Shown one piece after another: positions 11,991 to 21,230 of a stretch of 64,000 nt of DNA. The translations under genes and the position numbers were made by a program. This stretch comes from Dolomedes plantarius. Lineage: Eukaryota; Arthropoda; Arachnida; Araneae; Dolomedidae. Where the stretch lies: contig OU015498.1 of the NCBI GenBank assembly GCA_907164885.2, forward strand, positions 129,645,651-129,709,650, written 5' to 3'. A model generated the notes under the pieces. The model was not told where the DNA came from and made no database searches. It worked only from the letters and a program-made list of their open reading frames with translations. Positions within the stretch are counted from its first letter, which is position 1. The number at the start of each line of letters is the position of its first letter.

Positions 11991-12522
11991 CTCGGCTCAT
12001 CTTGGCGGGACCGGACCTCCGGGACAGCAGGTTTGGGGACAGGGCAGACAGTAACTTCAAAATAAAAAGAAAGAGAGAGAAACGAAAGCAGAAGAAATGT
12101 TCTCCGAAAATCCTCTCCACAAACACACCGACAAAGTCGTTTGGGCGGTCTCATTTGAATTAGTTGACATCAAAAGAAATTTTTCATCACAGGTGTAACG
12201 ACGAGATGGAGTTGGTACCACATCAAAGCCAGCATCCAAGTCACGTGCAAGTAACATCATATTAGCAGAGTGTCGACGTCACGTTTTACGACGATCACAA
12301 GTTTAGCATTTGTTAACATCACAATTAAGAAACATCATTTTCTAACATCACGATTGAAAAAACAAGATGTCGTCCAATCGAACAGTTCAGAGTGTCTTAG
12401 AGATTCAGTTCAGAAATGAAATTTGAAAGGAATGAAGATTGTTCTTGAATAATTTATGGAGTAAATATAAAAAGTACGTCACAAGCACAAAAAAGTAATG
12501 TTCAAAAAATATAATGAATGTA
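11991..12522. other. 3' untranslated part of chimeric LTR element
   Basis: Between LTR and the integrase stop. No open frame of note on the minus strand. Contains repeated 'CATCACGATT/CATCACAATT' motifs near 12300-12370. No clean polypurine tract is seen next to the LTR. Confidence 0.5.
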
Positions 12523-12928
12523 CTATGACGACCATTTTTTCATGTAATCACTGGCCGTAGACGTTAGGTTTGGTCCATCATGTGACCCGACTTTTTTAAC
12601 TTGGTATCTGTCATTCGAAAACACTTTGTGAATTATATAGGGACCAAAAAAACTGGGTCGCAGTTTTTGTCCAGTGCCAAATTGTGTCCGTTGAATGTCT
12701 ACAAGATCACCAATGTTAGAAATCGATGGTGATTTGCGAAGTTTATCAAAGTTTTTCATGTTACTCGCTTGTAATTTCTTAATTTTTTTTTCTTAGCGTC
12801 AATACTTTATTCGTTTCTGTCATTAATCAGCGAATCAAGATATTCTTCATTTAATATTTGTTCAATTTTAAGGTCTTCTTTGTTTTTCATTTTTATGCCA
12901 ATTAAAAGTTCGAAGGGAGTATATTTGG
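12523..12928 (-). pseudogene. integrase C-terminal part of Ty3/gypsy-like pol
   Basis: Two pieces in different frames. The first (12928-12807) begins 'KYTPFELLIG', the conserved segment just after the integrase catalytic core, and ends in a stop. The second (12759-12523) holds 'NIGDLVDIQRTQFG' and 'FFGPYIIHKVFSNDRYQVKK', the integrase C-terminal SH3-like DNA-binding domain, and ends 'MKKWSS'. A stop and a frameshift in an A-run near 12785-12793 separate them. The first piece is fused in frame to the myosin-like segment upstream. With no core D-D-E it could not integrate DNA. Confidence 0.8.
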
Positions 12929-13804
12929 TAGCATCAGTTAACTGTAATTCATCATCAAGTTCTACAATTTGGTGTTTTTGCTCTTCCAACTTGCCTTCAA
13001 GAATACATTTAGGTTTCTCCAATTCTGAAGTCCTTTGACAATTAACTAATTCATCTAATTCAGCTTCGAAATGTTTCTTAGTCTTTTCAAGTTCTTCAAC
13101 CTCTGATTTTAATTTTTTCTTTGATTTATCCAGTTTAACGTGAACAATTTGCATATAATCTAATTTGTGGTGCAGTATACCAATATCTTTCGACATCGAC
13201 TTCTTTTGTTTTTCTAACAAAGCAAAAGTATATGCTTCCTCTTCAGCTTTCTTTTTATATTCTGCAACCTGGACATTGGCAATAGCTAACTTTTTCTCCA
13301 AGTTTTTTCTTGCTTCTAGTGCTTCATCTACGTGCTCATGTAAATTTTCACGTTCACTTTCAAGCTTGCGTTTAGTCTTCTCTAGCGCAATTTTAGCTTT
13401 TTGCACTGAATCTAACTGTTCCTTTAATTTTTCAGTGGATACTGTATGTTTCTGCTTAAAATCACGAATTGAGTTTTGGTGTGCAGCAGTTTCATCTTCC
13501 TCTTTAGAATATTGAGTTCTTCCTCCAATTTAGTTCGCAAAGCTTGTTGTGTAGCTGTTGAATCGATAGAATCAATAAGTTTGTTCCTCATAGCTTCTAA
13601 ATCCTCACTTAAGTTTCTTTTCTGATTTTCAGACATTGCTAAATCTTCTTGTAACTGAATCAATTGAGATTCCAAAGCTTTTAGTTTCTTTTCAGCTTCT
13701 TTGGCTTGAGCATTCAGTTCATCCTTCACTAACCGAGATTCTTCCACTTCGCGCTGAAAATATTTCAACTGACTCTGTAATGCTTCGAGTTGGTGTGTTT
13801 GGTC
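12929..13804 (-). pseudogene. captured non-muscle myosin II heavy chain coiled-coil segment
   Basis: Intronless coding stretch of about 290 codons reading as heptad coiled coil. Segments read like the non-muscle (zipper/MYH9-type) heavy chain rod: 'ESQLIQLQEDLAMSENQKR', 'LSEDLEAMRNKLIDSIDST', 'LRTKLEEELNILK', 'LDKSKKKLKSEVEELEK', 'QIVELDDELQLTDA'. One base is missing near 13505, moving the frame from one open stretch to the next; otherwise the myosin order is kept. At least two internal gaps relative to a normal rod are suspected (near 'ENLHEHVDEALEARKNLEKK' and 'VNCQRTSELEK'). It lies between protease start and integrase end and replaces them. In the host, this protein forms bipolar filaments with actin; here only rod sequence is present, with no motor domain. 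The myosin identity rests on remembered family motifs and needs a search. Confidence 0.82.
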
Positions 13805-14002
13805 AGAAATCTTTGTATCCTCGCTACCTGAATCGTAAAGCCCATGAAGATCAACACTGTTTATAGTGATTGGATAGGACATATAATTAATTGGTGTAGG
13901 GACATGTAAGGCGTCATTAGGTAGAGTAGTTTCCAAAGAATTTGCGGTTTTGGGACATTCTGAATTGATGTGTCCGAAATTTTGACAGCCATAACACCTT
14001 TT
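13805..14002 (-). pseudogene. second Gag zinc knuckle and start of aspartic protease
   Basis: Directly after an in-frame TGA (14003-14005) the frame goes on with 'CYGCQNFGHINSEC', a second C-x2-C-x4-H-x4-C knuckle. About 40 codons later comes 'LHGLYDSGSEDTKIS', the active-site loop of a retroviral-type aspartic protease (D-S-G). The protease stops there: the flap and second half are absent and the myosin-like segment follows in the same frame. Confidence 0.78.
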
Positions 14003-15161
14003 TCAACGGTCTCGATTGTGACATTCAGAATGTTTGTGCCCTTGCATGCCGCAAGAGTAACATGTAACCATAGGAGGGTTTCCAAGAAAGAAATTGCCTT
14101 TTTTAGCACTAGTTTTATCATCAAATTTCCCAAATGGCTTTTTGTAATTACCAGACTTTTGTTTTGTTAAGTTGAACAATTTTTCATAGGTTTTCAATTT
14201 ATCTTTTAATGCACTAATGGTTTTACAATCATAAAGAAGGATCTTATTAGGGGAAGTATCTGGAATTCCGCCTATAAAATATTCAATTACAGAGCTTTCA
14301 TCGACGTTGCCTCTAGCACCGATTTGTCTCAGATCGACCAAATATTCTGACAGTGTCTCATGTTGTTTCAATTTGCGCTGTTGCAAGGTTTGGTGTATTT
14401 AAATGCTATTAATCGTATAGGAGAATTCATCCAAGAGAATTTGTTTCAACTCATTCCACGAGTTAATACCACGAAGAGATCTTATTAAATTTAACGCGGA
14501 ACCCGAAAGAATTTTTTTTCGCAAAGATGAGTTGATGGACAGGATTCTTAATCGCATACAGTGAAAAAAAATCCTCTACTTCGAAAACAAAACTTTCAAT
14601 AGGCACGTCATCCTTTCCAGTAAATGGCCTAATTAATTCTACCAGGTCTTTCAACGAAAAGGGGGAACGAAAGGAATCTGTCGTACTAAGCAATAAATTC
14701 TGTTCACTTCCGCTTTGTTCAAGGTCAAAATTCAATCGAGCTGGTGAATCAGCGTTTTTAGACGAAAACGATTTTTCGCCGACGTGTGTTTTGTCTTCAT
14801 TGGAAATTGACTCAGATTCTGAAGTGATCGTTTCCAGCAGTGAAAAGTCACATAATGCATTTAAAATTGTATCGAGACATTGCTTAATATCAGCAGAAAA
14901 ATTTAAGGACAACAAGTTGCAGACAGACGTTAATTCTTGCAAGTTAAAATCATGAGAGAGTGATTTTTTCTTTTCGTCAACATCAAAAGTTGCAAGATCA
15001 AAACCAGAAAATTCACGTAAATGTTTACGGTTCAGCCGACCATCATCGGTTCCAAAAATTAATTTATGTAACAGTTTGACGCTATTAGTGGAACCTTTTT
15101 TCAATGCGTCACGAATATGTGGAATTTCTTGCAACGTTTTCATGATTTTAAGTTTAATCAC
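14003..15161 (-). pseudogene. Gag of chimeric LTR element
   Basis: Two overlapping frames: 15161-14463 (N-terminal 232 codons, starting MIKLKIMKTLQEI) and 14386-14003. The segment 'FTGKDDVPIESFVFEVEDFF' and the later 'RKLKQHETLSEYLVDLRQIG' are typical of the Retrotrans_gag capsid-like domain, and 'CYSCGMQGHKHSEC' is a C-x2-C-x4-H-x4-C knuckle. A frameshift in the T-run at about 14510-14517 and a stop near 14400 break the frame. In life it would assemble particles and package RNA. Confidence 0.8.
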
Positions 15162-15724
15162 ACCAATACTATCATACGAAAATATTCAAAACAATAGAAT
15201 TTTATAGTTTAATATTATACAAGTTCTTCAAAATAGCACGAAAAAATTCTTTTAAATAGCACAAATATTATAATCAGTAGAAGCATCAAAATTTCTCAAA
15301 TTAACACAAACTTTTAAATCTTCGAAAATAACAAACTTCTAAATCTTCTTAAAACATCAAAATTCTTCAAAATAACACAAACTTTTAAATATTCTAAACC
15401 ATCAAAATTCTTCAAAATCATCAAAGCGAATGTGTTATTCATCAAAATAGGTGCAAATATTTGTTAATCAGTTAAAATCAGACCAAATTCTTTCATCGAG
15501 TGCGTTGAAATATATATATACATTAAACCGAAAGTGATCTTAGAACAGTTTGTAAGTACTTTGAAAAATAAATCAACGAAAACGAAAGTACTCACAGAAT
15601 GAATCAGGAGAATAACATCACATGTAGAGGTATCCAAACAGCATCAAGATAGGAGGAACCACAGGGGCATCCATTTTTACTAGGTGTGGAAGCTTCCAAA
15701 ACGCAAATCGAAATTCCTCGGGAA
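15162..15724. other. leader of chimeric LTR element
   Basis: Non-coding and AT-rich. Contains degenerate tandem-like units with the core 'CAAAATTCTTCAAAAT' and 'CACAAACTTTTAAAT' between about 15280 and 15430. Confidence 0.55.
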
Positions 15725-15742
15725 AAACCGGACGAGCGCCCA
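15725..15742 (-). promoter_or_regulatory. primer-binding site of chimeric element
   Basis: Minus strand TGGGCGCTCGTCCGGTTT starts immediately after the 5' LTR end CCACA. Position and TGG start fit a tRNA primer site; the tRNA is not assigned. Confidence 0.75.
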
Positions 15743-15996
15743 TGTGGGCACAGAGACACGAACACGGGCTCGATATGAAACGTTTAATTATCTCTAAATC
15801 TAGTCTAGGGGCATTATTTACAGAGGGGCAGCATTTACAGTTTGAAATTTAAAGGGGGAGAGTTCGTCATAGCGGTCGCGTCTGTTGCTCAGTCGTTACT
15901 CGTTCAGCAGCATCGCATCTTCTGGCTAACTCCTCGCTTCGCCACAGAGGACTCTATCGTTGGTTCAAGCGACGCGTGCGACATCTCCACATTGTA
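15743..15996 (-). repeat. 5' LTR of chimeric element
   Basis: 254 bp, from TGTGGGCACAGAG to CCACATTGTA; about ten differences from the partner at 11737-11990. Confidence 0.85.
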
Positions 15997-16006
15997 CATA
16001 TATATA

Positions 16007-17221
16007 TACACTCAAGAAACAAAACATTATGACCACCTGTCAATAACGAGTTGGCCCACCTTTGGCGCGCAACACAGCTTCAACCCGCCTTGACATGGAT
16101 GCCACAAGTCCTTGGTAGATGGCCGGAGACAGATTGTACCAGATGTTTAAGCAACGGTCACGCAAATCCGAGGTATTGCGAATTGGTGGTCTTTGAACTC
16201 TGAGCTGCCGTCCCATGACATCCCAAATATGTTCTATCGCATTGAGATCCAGTGAGTTAGGCGGCCAGGACATTAACTGGAATTCAGCATCATGTTCCTG
16301 GAACCACTCCAACACAATTTTAGCCTTGTGACACGGGGCGTTGTCCTGTTGGAACATTCCATTTCCAGCTGGAAAAACAGAGGCCATGTAAGGGTGCAAC
16401 TGGTCAGCAATGATGTTCAGATACCCTGTAGCATTCATGGTCTGCTCTACCACAACCACGGGTCCCAGAGACGCCCAAGAGAACGTCCTCCAAAGCATAA
16501 TACCGCCACCACCGACCTGTGTATGATCTACTGTACATTGAGGGAGCAACAGTTCGCCTGGAAGACGGCGTATCCTGACACGGCCATCGGCGTGATGAAT
16601 GACAAACCGTGATTCATCTGACCAGGCAACTCTCTCCCACTGATCCATGGACCAGTCGCGATGTTCCCGAGCCCAGCGCAGACGCAGTTGGCGATGACGC
16701 TTGGTCAGCAAAGGCACACGAGTGTGACGTTTGCTGCGTAGCCAACAGTGTCCGCTGAACAGTGTGCTGCGATACTATTCTACTTGGCCCTGCATTGTAT
16801 TGGGCTGTCAGCTGAGCCACTGTCTGGCTCCGGTTTTGCTTCACCATGTGAGACAGTCTCCGACGACCTTTTTCTTTGATAGCATGTGGACGTCCAACAC
16901 CATGTCGTCTACTGCTGGTTTCACCGTCATTCATCCACTTTGCATAATTACTAACAATTGTAGGTCGTGAACAACCCACGAGTCGTGCAGTTTCGGAAAT
17001 ACTTGTTCCGAGTTTTCGAGCCATTACAATCTGCCCTCTATCAAAGTCGCTTAGATCCGCAGCCTTTCCCATCACACACAGAAGTAAGTGAAAGAATGAT
17101 TCTTTAGACTCTCCAGCAGCAGTTAAATACCACTTCCACCTGATCACGTGCCTTCCACGTCATCCAGGCGAATTCATTGCAAAATGTAGGGGTGGTCATA
17201 ATGTTTTGGCTCTTGAGTGCA
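16007..17221 (-). mobile_element. DD36E Tc1-like transposon
   Basis: About 1.2 kb flanked by TA-rich sequence. Inverted ends: CACTCAAGAAACAAAACATT at the left and the complement of TGTTTTGGCTCTTGAGTG at the right, with further match at GACCACC/GGTGGTC. It carries one transposase gene on the minus strand. It lies right next to the LTR of the chimeric element, in the same TA-rich run. Confidence 0.88.
16040..17072 (-). pseudogene. Tc1-like transposase (DD36E group)
   Basis: ATG at 17070-17072 ([20 protein letters not shown]). Paired helix-turn-helix domains come first, including '[20 protein letters not shown]' and a GRPR-like hook 'GVGRPHA'. The catalytic part shows Asp in 'AWSDESRF', Asp in 'QQDNAPCH' and Glu in 'NAIEHIWD'. 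I count 36 residues between the last two, as in the DD36E (Incomer) group. It ends 'AKGGPTRY'. One frameshift near 16700 splits it; the usual Pro of 'SPDLNP' is changed ('SLDLNA'). It would cut and paste at TA. Now probably inactive. Confidence 0.88.
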
Positions 17222-17351
17222 TATATATATAAAATCTAATAATGATTACAGATAAGTGTACGAAAACTGAGCAATCAGCAGTAATATCTATACTAATTAA
17301 TCAAGATATCAAATAACTAATCGAGAAACACTAATATTTACAGAGACTAAC

Positions 17352-17605
17352 CTTATGCACTAATGCGTTTTTAAATCCTCTTATCTTTATCAAAAGTTGT
17401 AAATGGCACTAAAATTGTTTAAAAATATTGAAAACACCAAATTTACCTAAAGGTAACCTCAACTAGAAATTATTCCTTTTTTTCTGCATTAATTTCTCAG
17501 TCAATGGATCTTTTAAATACATGAAGTTTTTGGCAAATACGTATAACTATATAGTCCCAGATATGTCAGTTTATTGGTGAGGCTATTTCGCCCGCTTGGG
17601 AGTAT
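17352..17605 (+). repeat. dispersed 256-bp repeat, copy 2
   Basis: Same orientation as 10281-10536 and collinear throughout, with scattered substitutions. Sequence outside the two does not align clearly. Confidence 0.8.
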
Positions 17606-18309
17606 GAAATAACCTTAAATAAAGTAATGCTATATACCACCTTCATTGCAGCACTCTCAATATGAAATCGAGAATTCTGTTTTCAGTCCTAAAGTAAATT
17701 CTCTCGGTATACCTAGAGAAAATAAGAATGTCCTGTTGCATATCATCGATAACAAATGATTTAGACTAGGTCTTTTAAAGTTTACAGCATCTGTTTTTAT
17801 ATAACCAAGTATCTACTCTTTCCGAGGCCTCTCATTTGTCTTGATTTACCTTACACAAATAAAAAAGAAATTGAGCAAGGAAAAACAAAACCTGCTTCTA
17901 TAAAATAAGTGTCTCTTCCACCTGAAACAAATCCCATTCCTCGGTTGTTGTTTTTTTTCCACCGTAATTCGTTATTTATTTTCTTTTCTATACACTTTTC
18001 TTTTGGAAGATTGGAAAATAGATTAAAAATGTTTGTCATGCAAATTGTTGATGTTTTGGTAAATGGTGTTTGAACCGGGAAAGTTATTAAAGGTTTTTAA
18101 ATAAGTTTGATAATTATAGGTTGTACTTTTGAATAATAAGATAATGGTTTTGAATAATATAGATGAAAAATAAGCTATTAAAAGTTCTGTCACATCCTAT
18201 AAGTCTATTGCCTAGCTCATTCAAAACCACAGAGAAGAAATTTCTGGTGTTTCACGAGAAGTCTGATAACACATTGGGGGGGGGGGGGGGGAGTCCTGTT
18301 ATATATATA
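17606..18309. other. non-coding stretch with G-run
   Basis: No gene seen. A G homopolymer lies at about 18277-18290, followed by a short TA run at which the next element starts. Confidence 0.45.
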
Positions 18310-18378
18310 CAGTTGGTTCTCTGTTTAACGACTTTCAAGGGACCATGAAAAATCGTCCTTATGTAGAGATCGTCCTTA
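18310..18378. repeat. Tigger element terminus, duplicated fragment
   Basis: CAGTTGGTTCTCTGTTTAAC and the following bases to GTCCTTA repeat 22245-22313 with a few changes, same orientation. It is cut off at a TA by the next element. Only the terminal repeat region is present. Confidence 0.8.
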
Positions 18379-18588
18379 AAGTGGGTTGCCAAATTATTAG
18401 GGACACCTTGAAAATTAGACAATTCCATTGTTATTTGCAAATATGATTAAAAATTGAGGGTTAGAGATAATGTAATTTATTTTAGTTGCGTAGAGTGTTT
18501 AATTTCGAACACGAAAAGAGCATGTTTGTTATTAATATGTATTTATTTTATCTTAAACAGTCATTTGGAAAAAAATTTGGTAAAACGC

Positions 18589-19103
18589 TTAATATTTTGT
18601 AATGCCACCCTTTGCCGAAATTACGGCTTCGAGACGTCGAGGCATGCTCTCAATGCATGTTTTTCCATTTTCTTTCAGTTCTGGACAATGATTCTATATG
18701 TGTATCAGCTTTTCGGTGAGTTGTCGCTTGATAGTGATCAGTTCCGTCGCTATTTTCCTTTTTGTCAGCTCCCATATGTTTTCGATCGGGTTCAAATCGG
18801 GTGAATTGCCTGGCCAGGGAAAAACCCTGACATTATTTTAAGCCAGGAAGGCTGTTACACTTCTGGCTTTATGGCAGGAGGCTGAGTCGTGCATAAATAC
18901 GTACTCCTCATCATCAGGGAACCATTCATCGACTTGAGGCAACAGGCGATTTTCCAGGACTTGCTTGTACTGGTCTTGCCTCATTGTCCCCTGCACGAAG
19001 TATAGGCACCCCATTCATTTCTTTGATATCACAGACCACACCATAATACTTAATGGGTGTTTTACACTCACCACGACTTTTGTGTGGTCATCATGGGTGT
19101 TTT
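18589..19103 (-). pseudogene. Tc1-like transposase, C-terminal half
   Basis: Minus-strand reading continues the protein split by the LINE: 'MHDSASCHKARSV' holds the second catalytic Asp and 'GNSPDLNPIENIWE' the Glu, 34 residues later, as in Tc1. It ends 'SAKGGITKY' at a TAA at 18589-18591. One stop lies between the two motifs (18840 region), and a 40-bp tandem duplication (units at 19055 and 19095) disturbs the frame next to the LINE. Confidence 0.78.
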
Positions 19104-19116
19104 ACACTCTCCACGA
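19104..19116. repeat. LINE target site duplication, left
   Basis: ACACTCTCCACGA, identical to 21218-21230 on the far side of the LINE. Confidence 0.88.
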
Positions 19117-21173
19117 TGATTCTCACTAGACTTGCTTTTTATCTCATATCCAAAAATCTTCTGCCAAAGGAACAATTTGCTTACCGGAGGGGACACAGCA
19201 CTACTGATCAAGTTTTATATCTATGTCAAAGGATCAGAGATGCCCAAAACAACAAACCAACCAAACACACCGCTGCGGTATTTCTGGATCTCGCCAAGGC
19301 TTTTGATAGAGTCTGGTGGAACTTACTAATAATAAAACTCCATGATAATTTTGGAATCAAAGGCAGGGCACTTTCTTGGATAGCTGATTTCTTAAGGGAT
19401 AGACTCATTCGTGTTAAACATAAAGAAGCACTATCCAGATGCTATAGAACGCATCAAGGAGTCCCTCAGGGATCCGTCCTTAGCCCAACCTTGTTTTCAC
19501 TATATATGGCTGGGATCGAAAAGATCATATCTGACGGAGGGTGTGAATTTGGAATGTTCGCTGATGACATTGTTCTGTGGTGCTCCGGCTCCGATGTGAA
19601 CCTTATAGAATCAACTCTAAATTCAACGTTAATTGCTGTGAGAAAATTTGCGAATGACCACAAACTGGTTTTTAATGTCTCAAAATCATATGTGGGTTTC
19701 TTTACCACCAACAAACATTTGTACTCGTATCGCCCCCAGGTTCTCTTCAATGACCAGCCTCTCTCTTATATCAAACATCCAAAGTACTTGGGTTTCGTTT
19801 TAGATCAGGAGATCACGTGCAACGGCCATATTCAAAATTTGGTTAACAAGAGCCGCAAGAGACTGAATATTCTTAAGTTCATCTCAGGAAGAAACTGGGG
19901 TGCTGATGCAAAAACACTCAGGGCAACGTATATTGCTTTTATCAGGCCTATTTTAGAGTATGGGTTCCCAGTATACTTCAGCGCCTCCTCAACTAATCTC
20001 CTACAATTTGAGAGGGTTCAGCTTAGTGCTGCCCGTATTATAACGGGCTTGAAAAACAGCTGCCCAAACGAAATAGTACTCTATGAGGCGAATCTTCCAC
20101 CTCTTGGTCTTGTAAGAAACTCACTCTTGGTTAAATATTTTAACAAATTAAGAAGCTATGACAATCAGAATCGTACTTCTGAATATTTGTGTAAATGGAG
20201 AGATAATCAAAGATTAAAGAGAAATAGCCCTTTTGGCTTAGCTGATAGAATGAAGATTATTTCCCATTCGGTAGAGCAATCTTCTCTAAGACCTTGTGTC
20301 AGCCCGATTGAGGACCTATCCGGAGTTCACTTCCACACTGAACTTATGTCCGACACTAACAAGAACTCAGATGCTCCCGATTACCTAAGACAGTTGGCCC
20401 TAGAGGTCATAGGTGGCATTCCCAGTGATGCCATGTTGATTTACACAGATGGCAGTAAAGACGAGTTGAATCACACTGGGAGTGGTGTCTTTATCGAGAA
20501 TCTTTCTGTCCGGCTTTCCAGACGCAACCCAGAAAACTGCTCGGTTTTCAGAAGCGAATTAATCGCCATAAATGAAGGGTTAAAGTCCATCCTCCATGAC
20601 ACTAATAGTAGTGACATTTGGATCCTTACTGATAGCCGTAGCTCGATTCAGTACTTACAGGATTGGAATAGTGTGTGCGATCTTGTGGGCAGGCAAATTA
20701 TCACTAATCTTAAAATTTTAGCCAAGGGTAGGGATGTCCACTTTCAGTGGATTCCCTCCCATGTTAATATCCAAGGCAACGAAGTTGCAGATATCCTGGC
20801 TAAAAGTGGTTGTTCCGAGCCTCCCAACGAGGATTACACACTAACATATAAAGAGTTTTTCTCTATAAAGAAAAAAGAAGACAGGCAAGACTGGCTCACC
20901 CCTCCCACCCATCCCTGGTTCAGCAGGAAGACCCCGGGGGGCGCGTTAGAATTTGGGGGTGAACGACATGATCAAACGGCCGCCTCAAGACTAATAAGTG
21001 GGCATCTGAAAGGCATGACATTCGAATCTGGACGCAGGGTCTTTTCGTTGTGCACGAAATGCAATCTGAGGCCGGCTTCCCCCGATCACATCTTGGAATG
21101 TTTGGGGTTCACTCTAGCGCCGATCCAGTTCTGGTGCTTGACTTCGCTAGGGTTCATGGCATCATGGATCTGA
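19117..21173 (+). CDS. LINE ORF2 fragment: reverse transcriptase, RNase H, zinc knuckle
   Basis: About 685 codons open to a stop at 21173; no native start, because the 5' end is lost. Reverse transcriptase: fingers 'FAYRRGHSTTDQ', 'FLDLAKAFDRVWW', 'GVPQGSVLSPTLF', the active site 'FADDIVLW', and thumb 'YLGFVLD'. After a linker comes RNase H: 'YTDGSKDE' (first Asp), 'FRSELIAI' (Glu), 'TDSRSSIQ' (Asp), 'NEVADILA' (last Asp). Near the end 'CTKCNLRPASPDHILEC' is a zinc-knuckle-like motif. RNase H places it among RNase-H-bearing LINE clades (I, R1, LOA, Outcast and relatives); I do not choose between them. It copies its RNA at a nicked target. The endonuclease domain and ORF1 are missing. Confidence 0.9.
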
Positions 21174-21217
21174 TTTAGATGCTGCTAGATCTAGAGGGAT
21201 TGTAAACAACAACAACA
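19117..21217 (+). mobile_element. 5'-truncated LINE (RT plus RNase H)
   Basis: About 2.1 kb between exact 13-bp duplications. It begins inside the reverse transcriptase and ends in an (AAC)n tail, as expected for target-primed reverse transcription with 5' truncation. The frame is open throughout, so the insertion looks younger than its damaged Tc1 host. Confidence 0.9.
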
Positions 21218-21230
21218 ACACTCTCCACGA
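21218..21230. repeat. LINE target site duplication, right
   Basis: ACACTCTCCACGA directly after the (AAC)n tail; matches 19104-19116. Confidence 0.88.

Larger units (their letters stand above)
11737..15996 (-). mobile_element. chimeric Ty3/gypsy-like LTR element carrying host myosin tail sequence
   Basis: 254-bp direct LTRs (11737-11990, 15743-15996) bound a 3.75-kb interior read on the minus strand. From 5' to 3': primer-binding site, leader, gag (two zinc knuckles), the first part of an aspartic protease, about 0.9 kb of non-muscle myosin II heavy-chain-like coiled coil, then the last part of integrase. Reverse transcriptase, RNase H and integrase catalytic core are absent. The LTRs differ at about ten positions by eye, so the element is not new. 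Mobility would have needed a helper. The layout is that of a transducing retroelement. Flanks are TA-rich, so the target duplication cannot be resolved. Confidence 0.85.

Noticed and set aside
13165..13515. Plus-strand 116-codon open frame
   Set aside because: It is the antisense shadow of the coiled-coil coding strand (Ser/Phe-rich mirror of Glu/Lys heptads).
12929..13804. Myosin-like segment as an independent processed pseudogene that landed in the LTR element
   Set aside because: No poly-A tail or target duplication at its edges, and the missing pol domains coincide with its borders; in-frame junctions fit recombination better.
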